Shown here: piece by piece, positions 1-6,705 of the stretch | Layout: each line of letters starts with the position of its first letter | Position numbering within the stretch: position 1 is the stretch's first letter | Assembly (NCBI GenBank): GCA_020723365.1 | Contig: DYJB01000059.1 | Coordinates: 1,409 to 14,714, forward strand | Direction: 5' to 3' | Length of the DNA: 13,306 nucleotides | Source of the DNA: Candidatus Aquidulcis sp. | GTDB taxonomy: Bacteria; Chloroflexota; Anaerolineae; Anaerolineales; E44-bin32 | The notes under the pieces: generated by a model | What the model saw: the letters and a program-made list of their open reading frames with translations, nothing else | The model's database searches: none | Told to the model about the DNA's origin: nothing | Position numbers and translations under genes: made by a program

Positions 1-368
1 TCCACCCAGCTGAACAGGCGATAGACGATGTCGACGATGTACTGTCGGATCCCGGCCAGGATGTCCTGCTGGGTCAGGTAGCCGGCGTTGATCAGGAGCA
101 GGCCGAGCTCCTTGTCCGACTTCTCGCCGGCGTGCGACTTGATCACCTGGGCCTGCTTGGCGGTGATGCGCCCGGAGCGGGTGAGGATGCCGACGAGCGT
201 GCCGTCTTCATTGCCGAGCTGGGCATAGATCAACTTGCCGGCCTGGAACGAGATCCAGGCGGCTTCGTTCGGCCCCTCGACGGTAAGGGTCCCCGTCTTG
301 CGGGCCAGGTTGATCAGGTTGAGCAGTTGCGTGACGCTGAAGTCACGCAGGTTGCCCTTGACGGCCAT
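1..368 (-). CDS. DUF4388-domain protein, N-terminal part (cut by window edge)
   Basis: The frame opens at an ATG (366-368 on the complement) and stays open for 122 codons to the left edge, so the C-terminus is missing. It begins MAVKGNLRDFSVTQLLNLI and continues through a small beta-rich segment around residues 24-55 (LARKTGTLTV, FQAGKLIYAQ). This matches the start of DUF4388 domains, often found in gliding, two-component or GTPase-linked regulatory proteins of Chloroflexota, Deinococcota and Myxococcota. Residues 85-120 form a helical stretch (LGLLLINAGYLTQQDI) like the part after DUF4388 that often resembles a type II secretion GspE N-terminal domain. A GAGG ribosome site lies 5 bases before the ATG, and a promoter with a perfect TATAAT lies 45 bases upstream. 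The domain call is fairly secure. The biochemical role is unknown, although a regulatory or protein-interaction role is usual for the family. Confidence 0.72.
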   Translation of the reverse strand, partial: MAVKGNLRDFSVTQLLNLINLARKTGTLTVEGPNEAAWISFQAGKLIYAQLGNEDGTLVGILTRSGRITAKQAQVIKSHAGEKSDKELGLLLINAGYLTQQDILAGIRQYIVDIVYRLFSWV

Positions 369-412
369 TCCAGCCTCGCGCAGGCGGTGCACGGCGCCGC
401 CCGGGTGCGGCG

Positions 413-441
413 ATTATACGTCGCCGGAGGGAGAACCGCAA
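413..441 (-). promoter_or_regulatory. Sigma-70-type promoter of the DUF4388 gene
   Basis: On the complement, TTGCGG (436-441) and a perfect TATAAT (413-418) are separated by exactly 17 bases. Transcription would begin near 406, giving a leader of about 38 bases before the ATG at 368. The -35 box matches only the TTG half. The perfect -10 box in such GC-rich DNA, the spacing and the position in a 96-bp intergenic gap support it. Confidence 0.55.
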
Positions 442-445
442 ACCC

Positions 446-466
446 GAGCCCGATGGAGGCGGGCTC
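446..466 (-). terminator. Hairpin terminator of the glgP-UPF0316 operon
   Basis: A perfect 7-bp stem GAGCCCG/CGGGCTC (446-452 with 460-466) with a 7-base loop overlaps the TGA stop of the second UPF0316 gene. On the complement it is followed by GGGTTTGCGGTTCT, a poor but present T-rich stretch. The TTTGCGG of that stretch contains the -35 box of the next gene. It is a likely intrinsic terminator, but the weak T-tract leaves its efficiency in doubt. Confidence 0.5.
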
Positions 467-1067
467 AGGCCCGCCAGCCACCGAGGAACAGCCGCACGGG
501 CTGGGCGGAGATGAAGGCCTGAGGGTCGAGCGCCAGGACCCGCTCGGTGATGGCCCCGGCATCGCGCCGCGCCACGTGGCACCAGATCAGCGTCACCATG
601 CCCTCCTGGCCGCGGGCCGGCAACTCGGTGGCGCCCCAGCCATCCCGGCGCAGCGCCTCGGTGATGGCTGTTCCCGAGCGCGAGCTGACGATGCGCACCA
701 GCCGGTGGCCGGGCGCCAGGCGCGCTTCGATCACAATGCCCAACACGCTGCCGAAGGCCACACCCCCGGCGAAGGCCGCCAGATTCCACGGGTTCTCGAG
801 GTTGGTGAGCAGCCCGGCGATAGCCGTGATGAACAGCGTGGACTGCGAGAACCCGGCCAGCCAGGCGCCCAGCCGGGACCCGCGCGCCAGCGCAAGCACG
901 CGCAGCGTGTCGATGGCATTGTTGAGGGTCAGGGTCAGGAGAATCAAGGCCGGCAGGAGCCAGGCGGGCAGGGACGACATCCACGGGATTTGGGGAATCT
1001 CCACGATCCGGCCGAGGGCCAGTGCGGCGGCCAGGACGGCCAGCGTCTGGAAAGGAACGGCGGCCAT
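465..1067 (-). CDS. UPF0316 membrane protein (DUF5698/DUF2179), second of a tandem pair
   Basis: This 200-residue protein has three or four hydrophobic segments: about 5-20, 36-58 (the LTLTLNNAIDTLRVLALARG region), 70-88 and 96-114. A soluble C-terminal domain of about 85 residues follows. The IDTLRV signature plus the WNLAAFAGGVAFGSVLGI segment is typical of UPF0316 proteins, where a DUF5698-like membrane part precedes a DUF2179 domain. The family has no firmly established function. The related YitT-type DUF2179 domain is suspected to bind a small ligand. The ATG lies 3 bases after the stop of the preceding UPF0316 gene, so translation is probably coupled. The two proteins share the same layout, including the ALDPQAF/SLDPEAF block near the C-terminus, and look like an old duplication. 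This copy carries about 25 extra N-terminal residues that could add a membrane helix. Confidence 0.8.
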   Translation of the reverse strand: MAAVPFQTLAVLAAALALGRIVEIPQIPWMSSLPAWLLPALILLTLTLNNAIDTLRVLALARGSRLGAWLAGFSQSTLFITAIAGLLTNLENPWNLAAFAGGVAFGSVLGIVIEARLAPGHRLVRIVSSRSGTAITEALRRDGWGATELPARGQEGMVTLIWCHVARRDAGAITERVLALDPQAFISAQPVRLFLGGWRA

Positions 1068-1070
1068 GTC

Positions 1071-1598
1071 TCAGGCCCCCCAGAAGCCGCGGTGCAGCGG
1101 GCGGACGTCTTCGACCGTGACAAACGCCTCGGGATCGAGGCTGTGAACCTGGCGCGTGATGCGTGAGATGTCCCGCCGCCGCACGCTGCATGTCAGCACG
1201 GCCACGGTTCCATCGCGCCCCCGGCCGGCCAGCTCGGTGACGGCGTAGCCGGCGGCCCGGATGGCAGCGGCCAGCGCTGCGCCGCGCTGCGGGCTGATGA
1301 CGCGCACGTGCCCGTGGCCCAGGGCAAGGCGCTCTTCGATCAGCATCCCGACCACGGTTCCGGTGGCGAAGCCGCCGGCGTAGCCGACGATGTTCCACAG
1401 GTTGTCGACGTGGCGCAGGACGCTCGAGATGGCGACGACCCAGATGGCGGACTGGGCGAAGCCCAGGAACCAGGCGAGCGCCTTGCGCCCGCGCAGGACG
1501 AACAGAACGCGCAGCGTGTCGAGCGTCATGTCGGCCACGCGCAGGCCGAAGATCACGAAGGGGAGCAGGGCGGCGGGAAGGGCCAGGGTATCGAGCAT
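1071..1598 (-). CDS. UPF0316 membrane protein (DUF5698/DUF2179), first of a tandem pair
   Basis: This is a 175-residue protein with hydrophobic segments at about 5-22, 42-62 and 68-88, followed by a soluble alpha/beta domain (about 95-165). Family signatures include TLDTLRVLFVLRG at 25-37 and WNIVGYAGGFATGTVVGM near 68-85. The length is standard for UPF0316. The ATG at 1598 lies 3 bases downstream of the glgP stop, and the next gene starts 3 bases after its own stop, so the three genes almost certainly share one mRNA. The protein should sit in the cytoplasmic membrane with the DUF2179-like domain probably in the cytoplasm (inferred from the family). No biochemical function is established. Having two paralogues side by side suggests a heterodimer or differing ligand specificity, but that is a guess. 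Confidence 0.82.
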   Translation of the reverse strand: MLDTLALPAALLPFVIFGLRVADMTLDTLRVLFVLRGRKALAWFLGFAQSAIWVVAISSVLRHVDNLWNIVGYAGGFATGTVVGMLIEERLALGHGHVRVISPQRGAALAAAIRAAGYAVTELAGRGRDGTVAVLTCSVRRRDISRITRQVHSLDPEAFVTVEDVRPLHRGFWGA

Positions 1599-1601
1599 CG
1601 C

Positions 1602-3779
1602 TCAGGCCTTGATCGGGTCGGGGTCAGGAAGGGCCGGGAGGTACATCGTGTCCACGTACTGGCGCAGCATGCGGCGCATGCTGAAGCGCGGCCCCAGCGT
1701 CCGCATGGATTCCTTGACCATGCCGAGCCATTCGGCCGGCAGGCCGTCGGCGGATCGTTCCAGGTAGTAGAGCGGGATGATCTCGTCTTCCAGGCGCCGG
1801 TACAGGCTTTCGGCGTCGGCCGCGTCTCGGGCCGCCGGGTCCGCCGCTTCGGACTCGTCACCGATGGCCCAGCCGTTGCGGCCGTTGTAGCCCTCGGGCC
1901 ACCAGCCGTCGAGCACCGAGAGGTTCAGGGCGCCGTTGAGGGCCGCCTTCTGCCCGGAGGTGCCGGAGGCCTCGTTCGGCCGTCGCGGCGTGTTGAGCCA
2001 CACGTCGACACCCTGCACCAGGTAGCGCGCCAGGTTGATGTCGTAGTCCTCCAGGAAGACCAGCCGGCCGCCGGTCTCGGCGCGCTTCACCTGGCGATAG
2101 ACCTCCTGGATGAGCAGCTTGCCCGGTTCATCGGCCGGATGAGCCTTGCCGGCGAAGATCACCTGAACCGGCATGCCCGGTCGATTCACCAGGCGCAGCA
2201 GCCGGTCGACATCGCGCAGGATCAGGCTGGCGCGCTTGTAGGTGGCGAAGCGCCGGGCGAAACCGATCGTCAGGGCGTAGGGGTCGAGCAGCACGCCGCC
2301 GGCGATGACCTGCACCGGATGGACGCGGGTCCCGATCCACTGCCGGCGCGCACGCTCGCGCATGTAGGCGACCAGCTTGCGCTTCAGATGGCGGCGCACC
2401 GCCCACAGCTCCGCATCGGGGATGCGCTCGATCGCCTCCCACGTACGGGGGTCATCCAGGTGCTCGTGCCAGTCGGGTTCGAAGTAGCGGTCGAAGAGGA
2501 GCCAAAGCCGGCGGGCCAGCCATGTGCCGGTATGCACGCCGTTGGTGATATGCCCGATCGGCGCCTGCTCGGCCGGCAGCTTCGGCCACAGGAACGACCA
2601 CATGCGGCGCGCCACCTGCCCGTGGAGTTCCGACACGCCGTTGATGCGCTCCGCGTTGCGGATGGCGAGCACCGGCATGCTGAAGGTCTCGCCCCACGGC
2701 TCCTTGCGCCGGGCAAGATCGACGAAGCTCTCGCGCTCCAATCCCAGCTGCGGCCAGAACCCGCTGAAGTACTTGTCGACCAGCCACAATGGGAACTCGT
2801 CGTTGCCGGCCGGGACGGGCGTGTGGGTGGTGAACAGGCTGGAGGCGCGCACGCGCGCCATCGCTTCGGCATAGGGCCTGCCGGCCGCCACGAGCTCGCG
2901 CGCCCGCTCGAGCACCAGGAAGGCCGAGTGGCCCTCATTCATATGCCAGACGGCCGGGTTGTACCCCAGGGCGCGCAGGGCGCGCACGCCGCCGATGCCC
3001 AGCAGGATCTCCTGGGAGATGCGCAGCTCCAGGTCGCTGGTGTAGAGGCGGGAGGTCAGCGTGCGGTCGGCGGGCGAATTGCCGTCGACATCGCTGTCGA
3101 GCAGGAAGAGCGGAACCCGGCCGACCTGGATGCGCCACAGGCGGGCATGGAGCGGCCGCCCCGGCAGATCGACGGTGAGGGTCAGGGGTCCGCCGGAGGC
3201 ATCGAACACCGGGTGCACCGGCAGGTCGGTGTAGGCCAGGCTGGCATAGCGGGCCTCCTGCCAGCCATCGTCATTCAGCCGCTGTTTGAAGTACCCCTGG
3301 GGATAGAGGAAGCCCACCGCCACCAGGGGCATGCCCAGGTCGCTGGCCTCCTTGAGATGATCCCCCGAGAGGATGCCGAGCCCGCCGGCGTAGATCGGGA
3401 GCGACTCGTGCAGCCCGAACTCCGTGGAGAAGTAGGCGATCGGCTGGTTCATGCGGTCGGGATGAGTGCGCGGGTACCAGGCGGCGGGCGCGTCGCCCAT
3501 GTAGTCGTCGAAGGCGCGCACGACCCGGTCGTAGAACTCAAGCAGCCAGCGGCTATTGGTGGCGGCGCGCAAGCGCTCCGAGGGCACCAGGCGCAGGAAC
3601 CGCACCGGGTTGTGCTCGGTCAGCTCCCAGGTGTCGGCATCGATGTAGCGGAAGATGCGGGAGGATTCGGCGTGCCAGGTCCACCACAGGTTGTACGCCA
3701 GATCGGCCAGGCGTCGCAGGCGGCGCGGCAGGTCAAAGCCATTCGGCGGGGGGTGCGGCAGATGGTCGTCTGGATGCAT
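1602..3779 (-). CDS. glgP: Alpha-glucan (glycogen/maltodextrin) phosphorylase, DUF3417 type
   Basis: The 725-residue protein cleaves alpha-1,4-glucans with phosphate to release glucose-1-phosphate, using pyridoxal phosphate, in the cytoplasm. It opens with a DUF3417-like region (LAYNLWWTWHAES at 27-39), followed by YFSTEFGLHESLPIYAGGLG near 116-135, HMNEGHSAF (279-287), GFARRFATYKR (506-516) and EASGTSGQKAALNG (603-616). K611 in this last block is the expected cofactor lysine. This is the short bacterial/archaeal phosphorylase subgroup, not the E. coli GlgP type. I use the ATG at 3779. An upstream in-frame ATG at 3872 would add 31 Arg/Pro-rich residues and lies upstream of the likely promoter, and the conserved N-terminus begins just after 3779. 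Its ribosome site is weak. Two UPF0316 genes follow at 3-bp intervals. The family is certain. The preferred substrate (glycogen or maltodextrin) cannot be read from sequence. Confidence 0.93.
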   Translation of the reverse strand: MHPDDHLPHPPPNGFDLPRRLRRLADLAYNLWWTWHAESSRIFRYIDADTWELTEHNPVRFLRLVPSERLRAATNSRWLLEFYDRVVRAFDDYMGDAPAAWYPRTHPDRMNQPIAYFSTEFGLHESLPIYAGGLGILSGDHLKEASDLGMPLVAVGFLYPQGYFKQRLNDDGWQEARYASLAYTDLPVHPVFDASGGPLTLTVDLPGRPLHARLWRIQVGRVPLFLLDSDVDGNSPADRTLTSRLYTSDLELRISQEILLGIGGVRALRALGYNPAVWHMNEGHSAFLVLERARELVAAGRPYAEAMARVRASSLFTTHTPVPAGNDEFPLWLVDKYFSGFWPQLGLERESFVDLARRKEPWGETFSMPVLAIRNAERINGVSELHGQVARRMWSFLWPKLPAEQAPIGHITNGVHTGTWLARRLWLLFDRYFEPDWHEHLDDPRTWEAIERIPDAELWAVRRHLKRKLVAYMRERARRQWIGTRVHPVQVIAGGVLLDPYALTIGFARRFATYKRASLILRDVDRLLRLVNRPGMPVQVIFAGKAHPADEPGKLLIQEVYRQVKRAETGGRLVFLEDYDINLARYLVQGVDVWLNTPRRPNEASGTSGQKAALNGALNLSVLDGWWPEGYNGRNGWAIGDESEAADPAARDAADAESLYRRLEDEIIPLYYLERSADGLPAEWLGMVKESMRTLGPRFSMRRMLRQYVDTMYLPALPDPDPIKA

Positions 3780-3818
3780 GGGGCGCCGGAAAGAGCGATC
3801 CTCGGTCGAGGTCCGGCT

Positions 3819-3827
3819 ATGATACCA
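3819..3827 (-). promoter_or_regulatory. Extended -10 promoter of the glgP operon
   Basis: On the complement the sequence reads TGGTATCAT: an extended -10 (TGn) followed by TATCAT, five of six matches to consensus. Transcription would start near 3812, about 33 bases before the chosen ATG at 3779. I find no convincing -35 box, which is tolerated for extended -10 promoters. The position supports the downstream start codon. Confidence 0.45.
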
Positions 3828-3981
3828 CGCCGTCTCCGCCGGTCGTCGGGGTCCGTGTGAACGTCCGCGCACGCCGCCGTGACCATCTGTACTTGCCGCT
3901 GGGGTCTGCGGGCTGCATGCTCAGGGCATAGCGATAACCCGTCTGCGCCCCGGGTGAGGGCCAGGCAGCCAGGAGGCGACA

Positions 3982-4485
3982 ATGAAGCACATGACCGAGG
4001 AGAACTTGAAGGCCGCCTTTGCCGGGGAAAGCCAGGCGCACATGAAGTACACCAACTTTGCCGAGAAGGCGGAGAAGGAGGGACGCCCGAATGTGGCGCG
4101 GCTGTTCCATGCGACGGCCTTCGCCGAACGGGTGCACGCCAGCAACCATCTCAAGGCTCTGAGCGGGATCGAGGATACGGCCGCCAATCTGACAGCCGCC
4201 ATCGCCGGAGAGACCTTCGAGGTGGACGAGATGTACCCGGCCTACAAGGCCTCCGCCGAGGCGCAGGGCGAAACCAAGGCCCTCCGCTCCATGGACTGGG
4301 CGCTCAAGGCTGAAGTGGTCCATGCTGTCCTGTACGATCAGGCGCGCACGGCCGTTCAGGCGGGCAAGGACATCGAGGCGAAGGCGATCTGGGTGTGCAC
4401 CGTGTGCGGCTTCACGATGGAAGGCGAGGCCCCGGATGTCTGCCCGGTGTGCGGCGCCCGGCACGACAAGTTCCGCAAGTTCTAA
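3982..4485 (+). CDS. rbr: Rubrerythrin
   Basis: The 167-residue protein is a non-haem diiron peroxidase that reduces hydrogen peroxide to water in the cytoplasm of anaerobic and microaerophilic bacteria, with electrons from rubredoxin or an NAD(P)H reductase. Residues 1-130 form the ferritin-like four-helix bundle, with candidate iron ligands E16, E49 and H52 (ERVH) in the first half and E80/E83 (before MYPAY) and E111/H114 (EVVH) in the second. Residues 137-160 form the rubredoxin domain with C139-x2-C142 and C154-x2-C157, closing with CPVCG. Length and domain order are normal. A perfect AGGAGG lies 5 bases before the ATG, suggesting strong translation. The gene stands alone: divergent from glgP, convergent with the methyltransferase operon, and with no reductase, superoxide reductase or PerR-type regulator beside it. 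I did not find a convincing promoter in 3830-3970. Confidence 0.95.
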   Translation: MKHMTEENLKAAFAGESQAHMKYTNFAEKAEKEGRPNVARLFHATAFAERVHASNHLKALSGIEDTAANLTAAIAGETFEVDEMYPAYKASAEAQGETKALRSMDWALKAEVVHAVLYDQARTAVQAGKDIEAKAIWVCTVCGFTMEGEAPDVCPVCGARHDKFRKF

Positions 4486-4509
4486 ATCCCGACCCTCGAT
4501 TGGGAAAGC

Positions 4510-4538
4510 GCGGGCCCCGGAGCCAGACCGGGGCCTGT
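4510..4538. terminator. GC-rich hairpin between convergent genes
   Basis: GGCCCCGG (4513-4520) pairs perfectly with CCGGGGCC (4528-4535) around a 7-base loop, and three further pairs including two G-U extend the stem to 11 bp. It sits 24 bases after the rubrerythrin stop and 31 bases beyond the methyltransferase stop. It is therefore placed to end transcription from both sides. Neither side has a proper T-run: the plus side has TGTCGATTC, the minus side CGCGCTTTCCC. Terminator strength is uncertain. Confidence 0.45.
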
Positions 4539-4568
4539 CGATTCATCGACCGGAGTCGGGGGGCCAGG

Positions 4569-5201
4569 TCAACCGACCCGACCGGTCGCAAGGAAGAGGA
4601 TCCCCGGCCCGAGGCGCTCCACCCGCAGGCCAGGCAACTGCTTGGCCAGCAGCCTCCACGGCTGCGCAAGGTCGGCCTGAGAGACCGAGAAGCGGCGGAA
4701 GGCCATCGCCGCCAGCGGGTTCAGCAGCCTGCCGGGAAGGCGATCGGCCAGCGCGGGGCTGACGACCACCACGCGACCGCCGGGCCGGACGTGCTCCAGA
4801 CAGCGGGCGATGGCCTCGGGTGAGGTGAGCACATCGTGCATGGCGAACAGCAGCAGGCCGTCGAAGGAGTCGGCCAGGCGCATGCTTTCGGCTGGGCTCT
4901 CGACCACCTGCACGTTCGACCACCCGCCGCGCTTCACGCGAGCCCTCGCCGCCGCCACCATCTCGGGACTGAGGTCGACGCCGACGACGTGCCCGGTTGG
5001 CCCGACGGCGCGGACCAGGAAGGCGAAGTTGGCGCCGCTGCCGCACCCAACCTCCAGGACCGCGCTGCCGGGGGCCAGGTGCAGCCGGTCGATGGCGCCC
5101 CGGCGCAGAGGGAAGGTGAAGAAGAACAGGCCGTCCGGAAGCGCGGCCACGCGGCGGTAGCGGGCGATGATCTCGTCGTGGTCAGGACGTATGGCGCTCA
5201 C
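4569..5201 (-). CDS. Class I SAM-dependent methyltransferase
   Basis: The 210-residue protein has the Rossmann methyltransferase core. Motif I is VLEVGCGSGANF at 48-59, the acidic residue that contacts the SAM ribose is D76 (VGVDLSPEM), a motif around LLLFAMHDVL lies at 116-125, and the post-core strand is HVRPGGRVVVVSP at 137-149. The hydrophobic residues 25-31 (LFFFTFP) and the small size resemble methyltransferases of lipids or small molecules rather than of RNA. No substrate can be assigned. It begins with GTG, and its first base overlaps the TGA of the PIG-L gene (GTGA at 5198-5201). It is thus the last gene of a three-gene operon and is translationally coupled to the deacetylase. That coupling suggests both act on the same small molecule or glycoconjugate, which is an inference. 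Confidence 0.85.
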   Translation of the reverse strand: MSAIRPDHDEIIARYRRVAALPDGLFFFTFPLRRGAIDRLHLAPGSAVLEVGCGSGANFAFLVRAVGPTGHVVGVDLSPEMVAAARARVKRGGWSNVQVVESPAESMRLADSFDGLLLFAMHDVLTSPEAIARCLEHVRPGGRVVVVSPALADRLPGRLLNPLAAMAFRRFSVSQADLAQPWRLLAKQLPGLRVERLGPGILFLATGRVG

Positions 5202-6061
5202 GTGGCCTCCAGGCGCACGCCCTCGAACAGGTCGCGCTCGCGCAAGCGCGCAGGGGCAGGCGGGTAGGCGCGCATGAAGGTCTCCTCCCCGCCGGCCAGC
5301 CGGAACGCCAGGCCCATCAGCCCGCCGGTGGGGGGGCCACCCTGGCTGGCATGGCAGGCGGTGGCGCGCGCTTTGGCCTGCGCCACTTCGCCGAAGCGAA
5401 TGTAGGCGTGAATGGGGAAGTCCTGCGCGGCGATATCCGCCAGGTCGATGTCGCCGTTGCGCCCGAAGCGGCCTGGATCGCGGCCCAGGAGCGCCATGCC
5501 GCGCACGGCCAGGCGCAGGAACCTGCGGCCGAAGGTATGGAAGTACAGCTTCTGAGGCCGGTACGCCGGCAGACCGTCGGGGTAGCGGGCGGAGTCGCCG
5601 GCGGCGTCGAAGGCGGCCACCGTGGCGCGCTGGATGGCGATGTGATCCGGGTGTCGATAGCCGCCGATGGGGTCGAAGGTCACCACGACCTGTGGACGAA
5701 GGCTGCGCAGCAGGTGAGTGACGCGGGCGGCGACCTCGTCGAGAGGCGCGGCTGCCAGCGACTGAGGGTGGAGATTGTCGGGCGAGCCGGGCATGCCCGA
5801 ATCGCGATAGCCCATGAAGTGCACGCCGCTGAGGCGGAGATGCTGGGCGGCACAGCGCAGCTCGTGCTCCCGCAGCTCAGCGACATCCTTGTGGCCCTGC
5901 AGCAGCTCCGCGGCCACCGTCCCGACCTCGCCTCGAGTGGCGCAGGCCAGGTGCACCTCGGCGCCGCGGTGGGCATAGAGCGCCAGCGTGCCGCCCGGGC
6001 CGAAGCTCTCGTCGTCCGGATGGGCCAGCACGGCCAGCAGTCGACGGGATTCGAGGGTCAT
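5198..6061 (-). CDS. PIG-L/LmbE-family N-acetylglucosamine-type deacetylase
   Basis: The 287-residue protein belongs to the zinc-dependent PIG-L/LmbE deacetylases, whose members remove N-acetyl groups from amino-sugar conjugates (MshB and BshB in mycothiol and bacillithiol synthesis) or cleave thiol conjugates (Mca). The diagnostic AHPDDE is at 13-18, giving zinc ligands H14 and D17 and the catalytic base D16. RHPDH at 136-140 supplies the third ligand, H140. GYRDSGMPG (84-92) and HASQGGPP near the C-terminus are shared with the MshB/Mca branch. The length suits that branch (about 280-300) rather than the shorter BshB (about 230). An AGGAGG-type site precedes the ATG by 7 bases. The gene starts 2 bases after the yjbQ-like stop and overlaps the methyltransferase by 4 bases. 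No other thiol-synthesis gene is in the window, so the substrate remains open. Confidence 0.87.
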   Translation of the reverse strand: MTLESRRLLAVLAHPDDESFGPGGTLALYAHRGAEVHLACATRGEVGTVAAELLQGHKDVAELREHELRCAAQHLRLSGVHFMGYRDSGMPGSPDNLHPQSLAAAPLDEVAARVTHLLRSLRPQVVVTFDPIGGYRHPDHIAIQRATVAAFDAAGDSARYPDGLPAYRPQKLYFHTFGRRFLRLAVRGMALLGRDPGRFGRNGDIDLADIAAQDFPIHAYIRFGEVAQAKARATACHASQGGPPTGGLMGLAFRLAGGEETFMRAYPPAPARLRERDLFEGVRLEAT

Positions 6062-6063
6062 CC

Positions 6064-6486
6064 TCAGGCCTCCTCACCGACCAGCTGCACGATCACCTCT
6101 CGCCGGCGAGGCCGGACGTCGAAGTCGATGAAGAGCACCTGCTGCCAGGTGCCGAGCGCCAGCTGCCCATCGATGATGGGGATAGTAAGCGACGGGCCGA
6201 GCAGGGCTGCTCGCAGGTGGCCGTGCCCGTTGCCGTCGCCCCACTTGCGGTCGTGCAGGTACTCGCGCCCCGCAGGAGCGATCTCATCGAGTGCGCGCCG
6301 CAGATCGTCCAGCGCCCCGGGCTCGTACTCGATCGTTGTCAGCGCGCTGGTGGACGATGGCGTGAAGAGCGTGGCGGTACCGGCGTGGACGCCGGATTCG
6401 GCCACGATGTGTTCGGCTTGCGGCGTCAGGTCATGCATGTCGGCATGGCCGCGGGTGTTGACGAGCACTCGACCGGTGTGGAGCAT
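6064..6486 (-). CDS. YjbQ/UPF0047 family protein
   Basis: The 140-residue protein is a member of the UPF0047/YjbQ family, a compact trimeric beta-fold found across all domains. E. coli YjbQ has weak thiamine-phosphate synthase activity, and the true role is unsettled. Conserved blocks are FTPSSTSALTTIEYEPG (41-57), YLHDRKWGDGNGHGHLRAALLG (76-97, with candidate metal-binding H78, H88 and H90) and the LGTWQQVLFIDFD end block (111-123). Length is typical. A GGAGGGG ribosome site lies a few bases before the ATG at 6486. It is the first gene of an operon continuing, 2 bases later, into the PIG-L deacetylase and the methyltransferase. Databases often label this family 'secondary thiamine-phosphate synthase enzyme'. 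I would not take that as proof of a role in vitamin B1 synthesis here. Confidence 0.88.
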   Translation of the reverse strand: MLHTGRVLVNTRGHADMHDLTPQAEHIVAESGVHAGTATLFTPSSTSALTTIEYEPGALDDLRRALDEIAPAGREYLHDRKWGDGNGHGHLRAALLGPSLTIPIIDGQLALGTWQQVLFIDFDVRPRRREVIVQLVGEEA

Positions 6487-6521
6487 GGTCCCCTCCTGTC
6501 ATCCCGCTCCGTGCCAGAGCG

Positions 6522-6527
6522 AGTATA
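6522..6527 (-). promoter_or_regulatory. Candidate -10 box for the yjbQ-like operon
   Basis: The complement reads TATACT, five of six matches to the -10 consensus, 35 bases before the ATG of the yjbQ-like gene. No good -35 box lies 16-18 bases further upstream, where the DNA is a C-rich run. The call rests on the -10 box and position alone. Confidence 0.3.
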
Positions 6528-6705
6528 CGACACGGGGGGCGGGCATCCCGATCGGGCCGGTGCGGCCGATGACCAGCCTGGTACCTTGGAGCCCGGCTCC
6601 CGGCCACGGGGCACAGGCCGGCGGGACGCCGGGTGACGGATGGGAGCAGCGAGGATGGGATCCGAAGGCTGAACGCGGTTGGCCGACCGCTGGATGCTTC
6701 CCAGG

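Noticed and set aside
1308..3860. 850-codon open frame on the plus strand opposite glgP
   Set aside because: It is antisense to a clear phosphorylase; its translation is rich in Gly, Gln, Arg, Val and His without any domain. Such shadow frames are expected in GC-rich genes.
3780..3872. 31-residue N-terminal extension of glgP from the ATG at 3872
   Set aside because: It is Arg/Pro-rich, outside the conserved start of the family, and includes the likely promoter TGGTATCAT.
3893..3938. Promoter for rubrerythrin (TTGCCG at 3893, CATGCT or GATAAC downstream)
   Set aside because: The -10 candidates match poorly or lack a properly spaced -35 box; not convincing enough to list.
6675..6690. GCGGT/ACCGC hairpin as terminator of the diguanylate cyclase gene
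   Set aside because: Only 5 bp of stem, no T-run; nearby short palindromes (CCCGATCGGG at about 6548, CCGGCG-GGA-CGCCGG at 6618-6632) are equally likely by chance in this GC-rich DNA.
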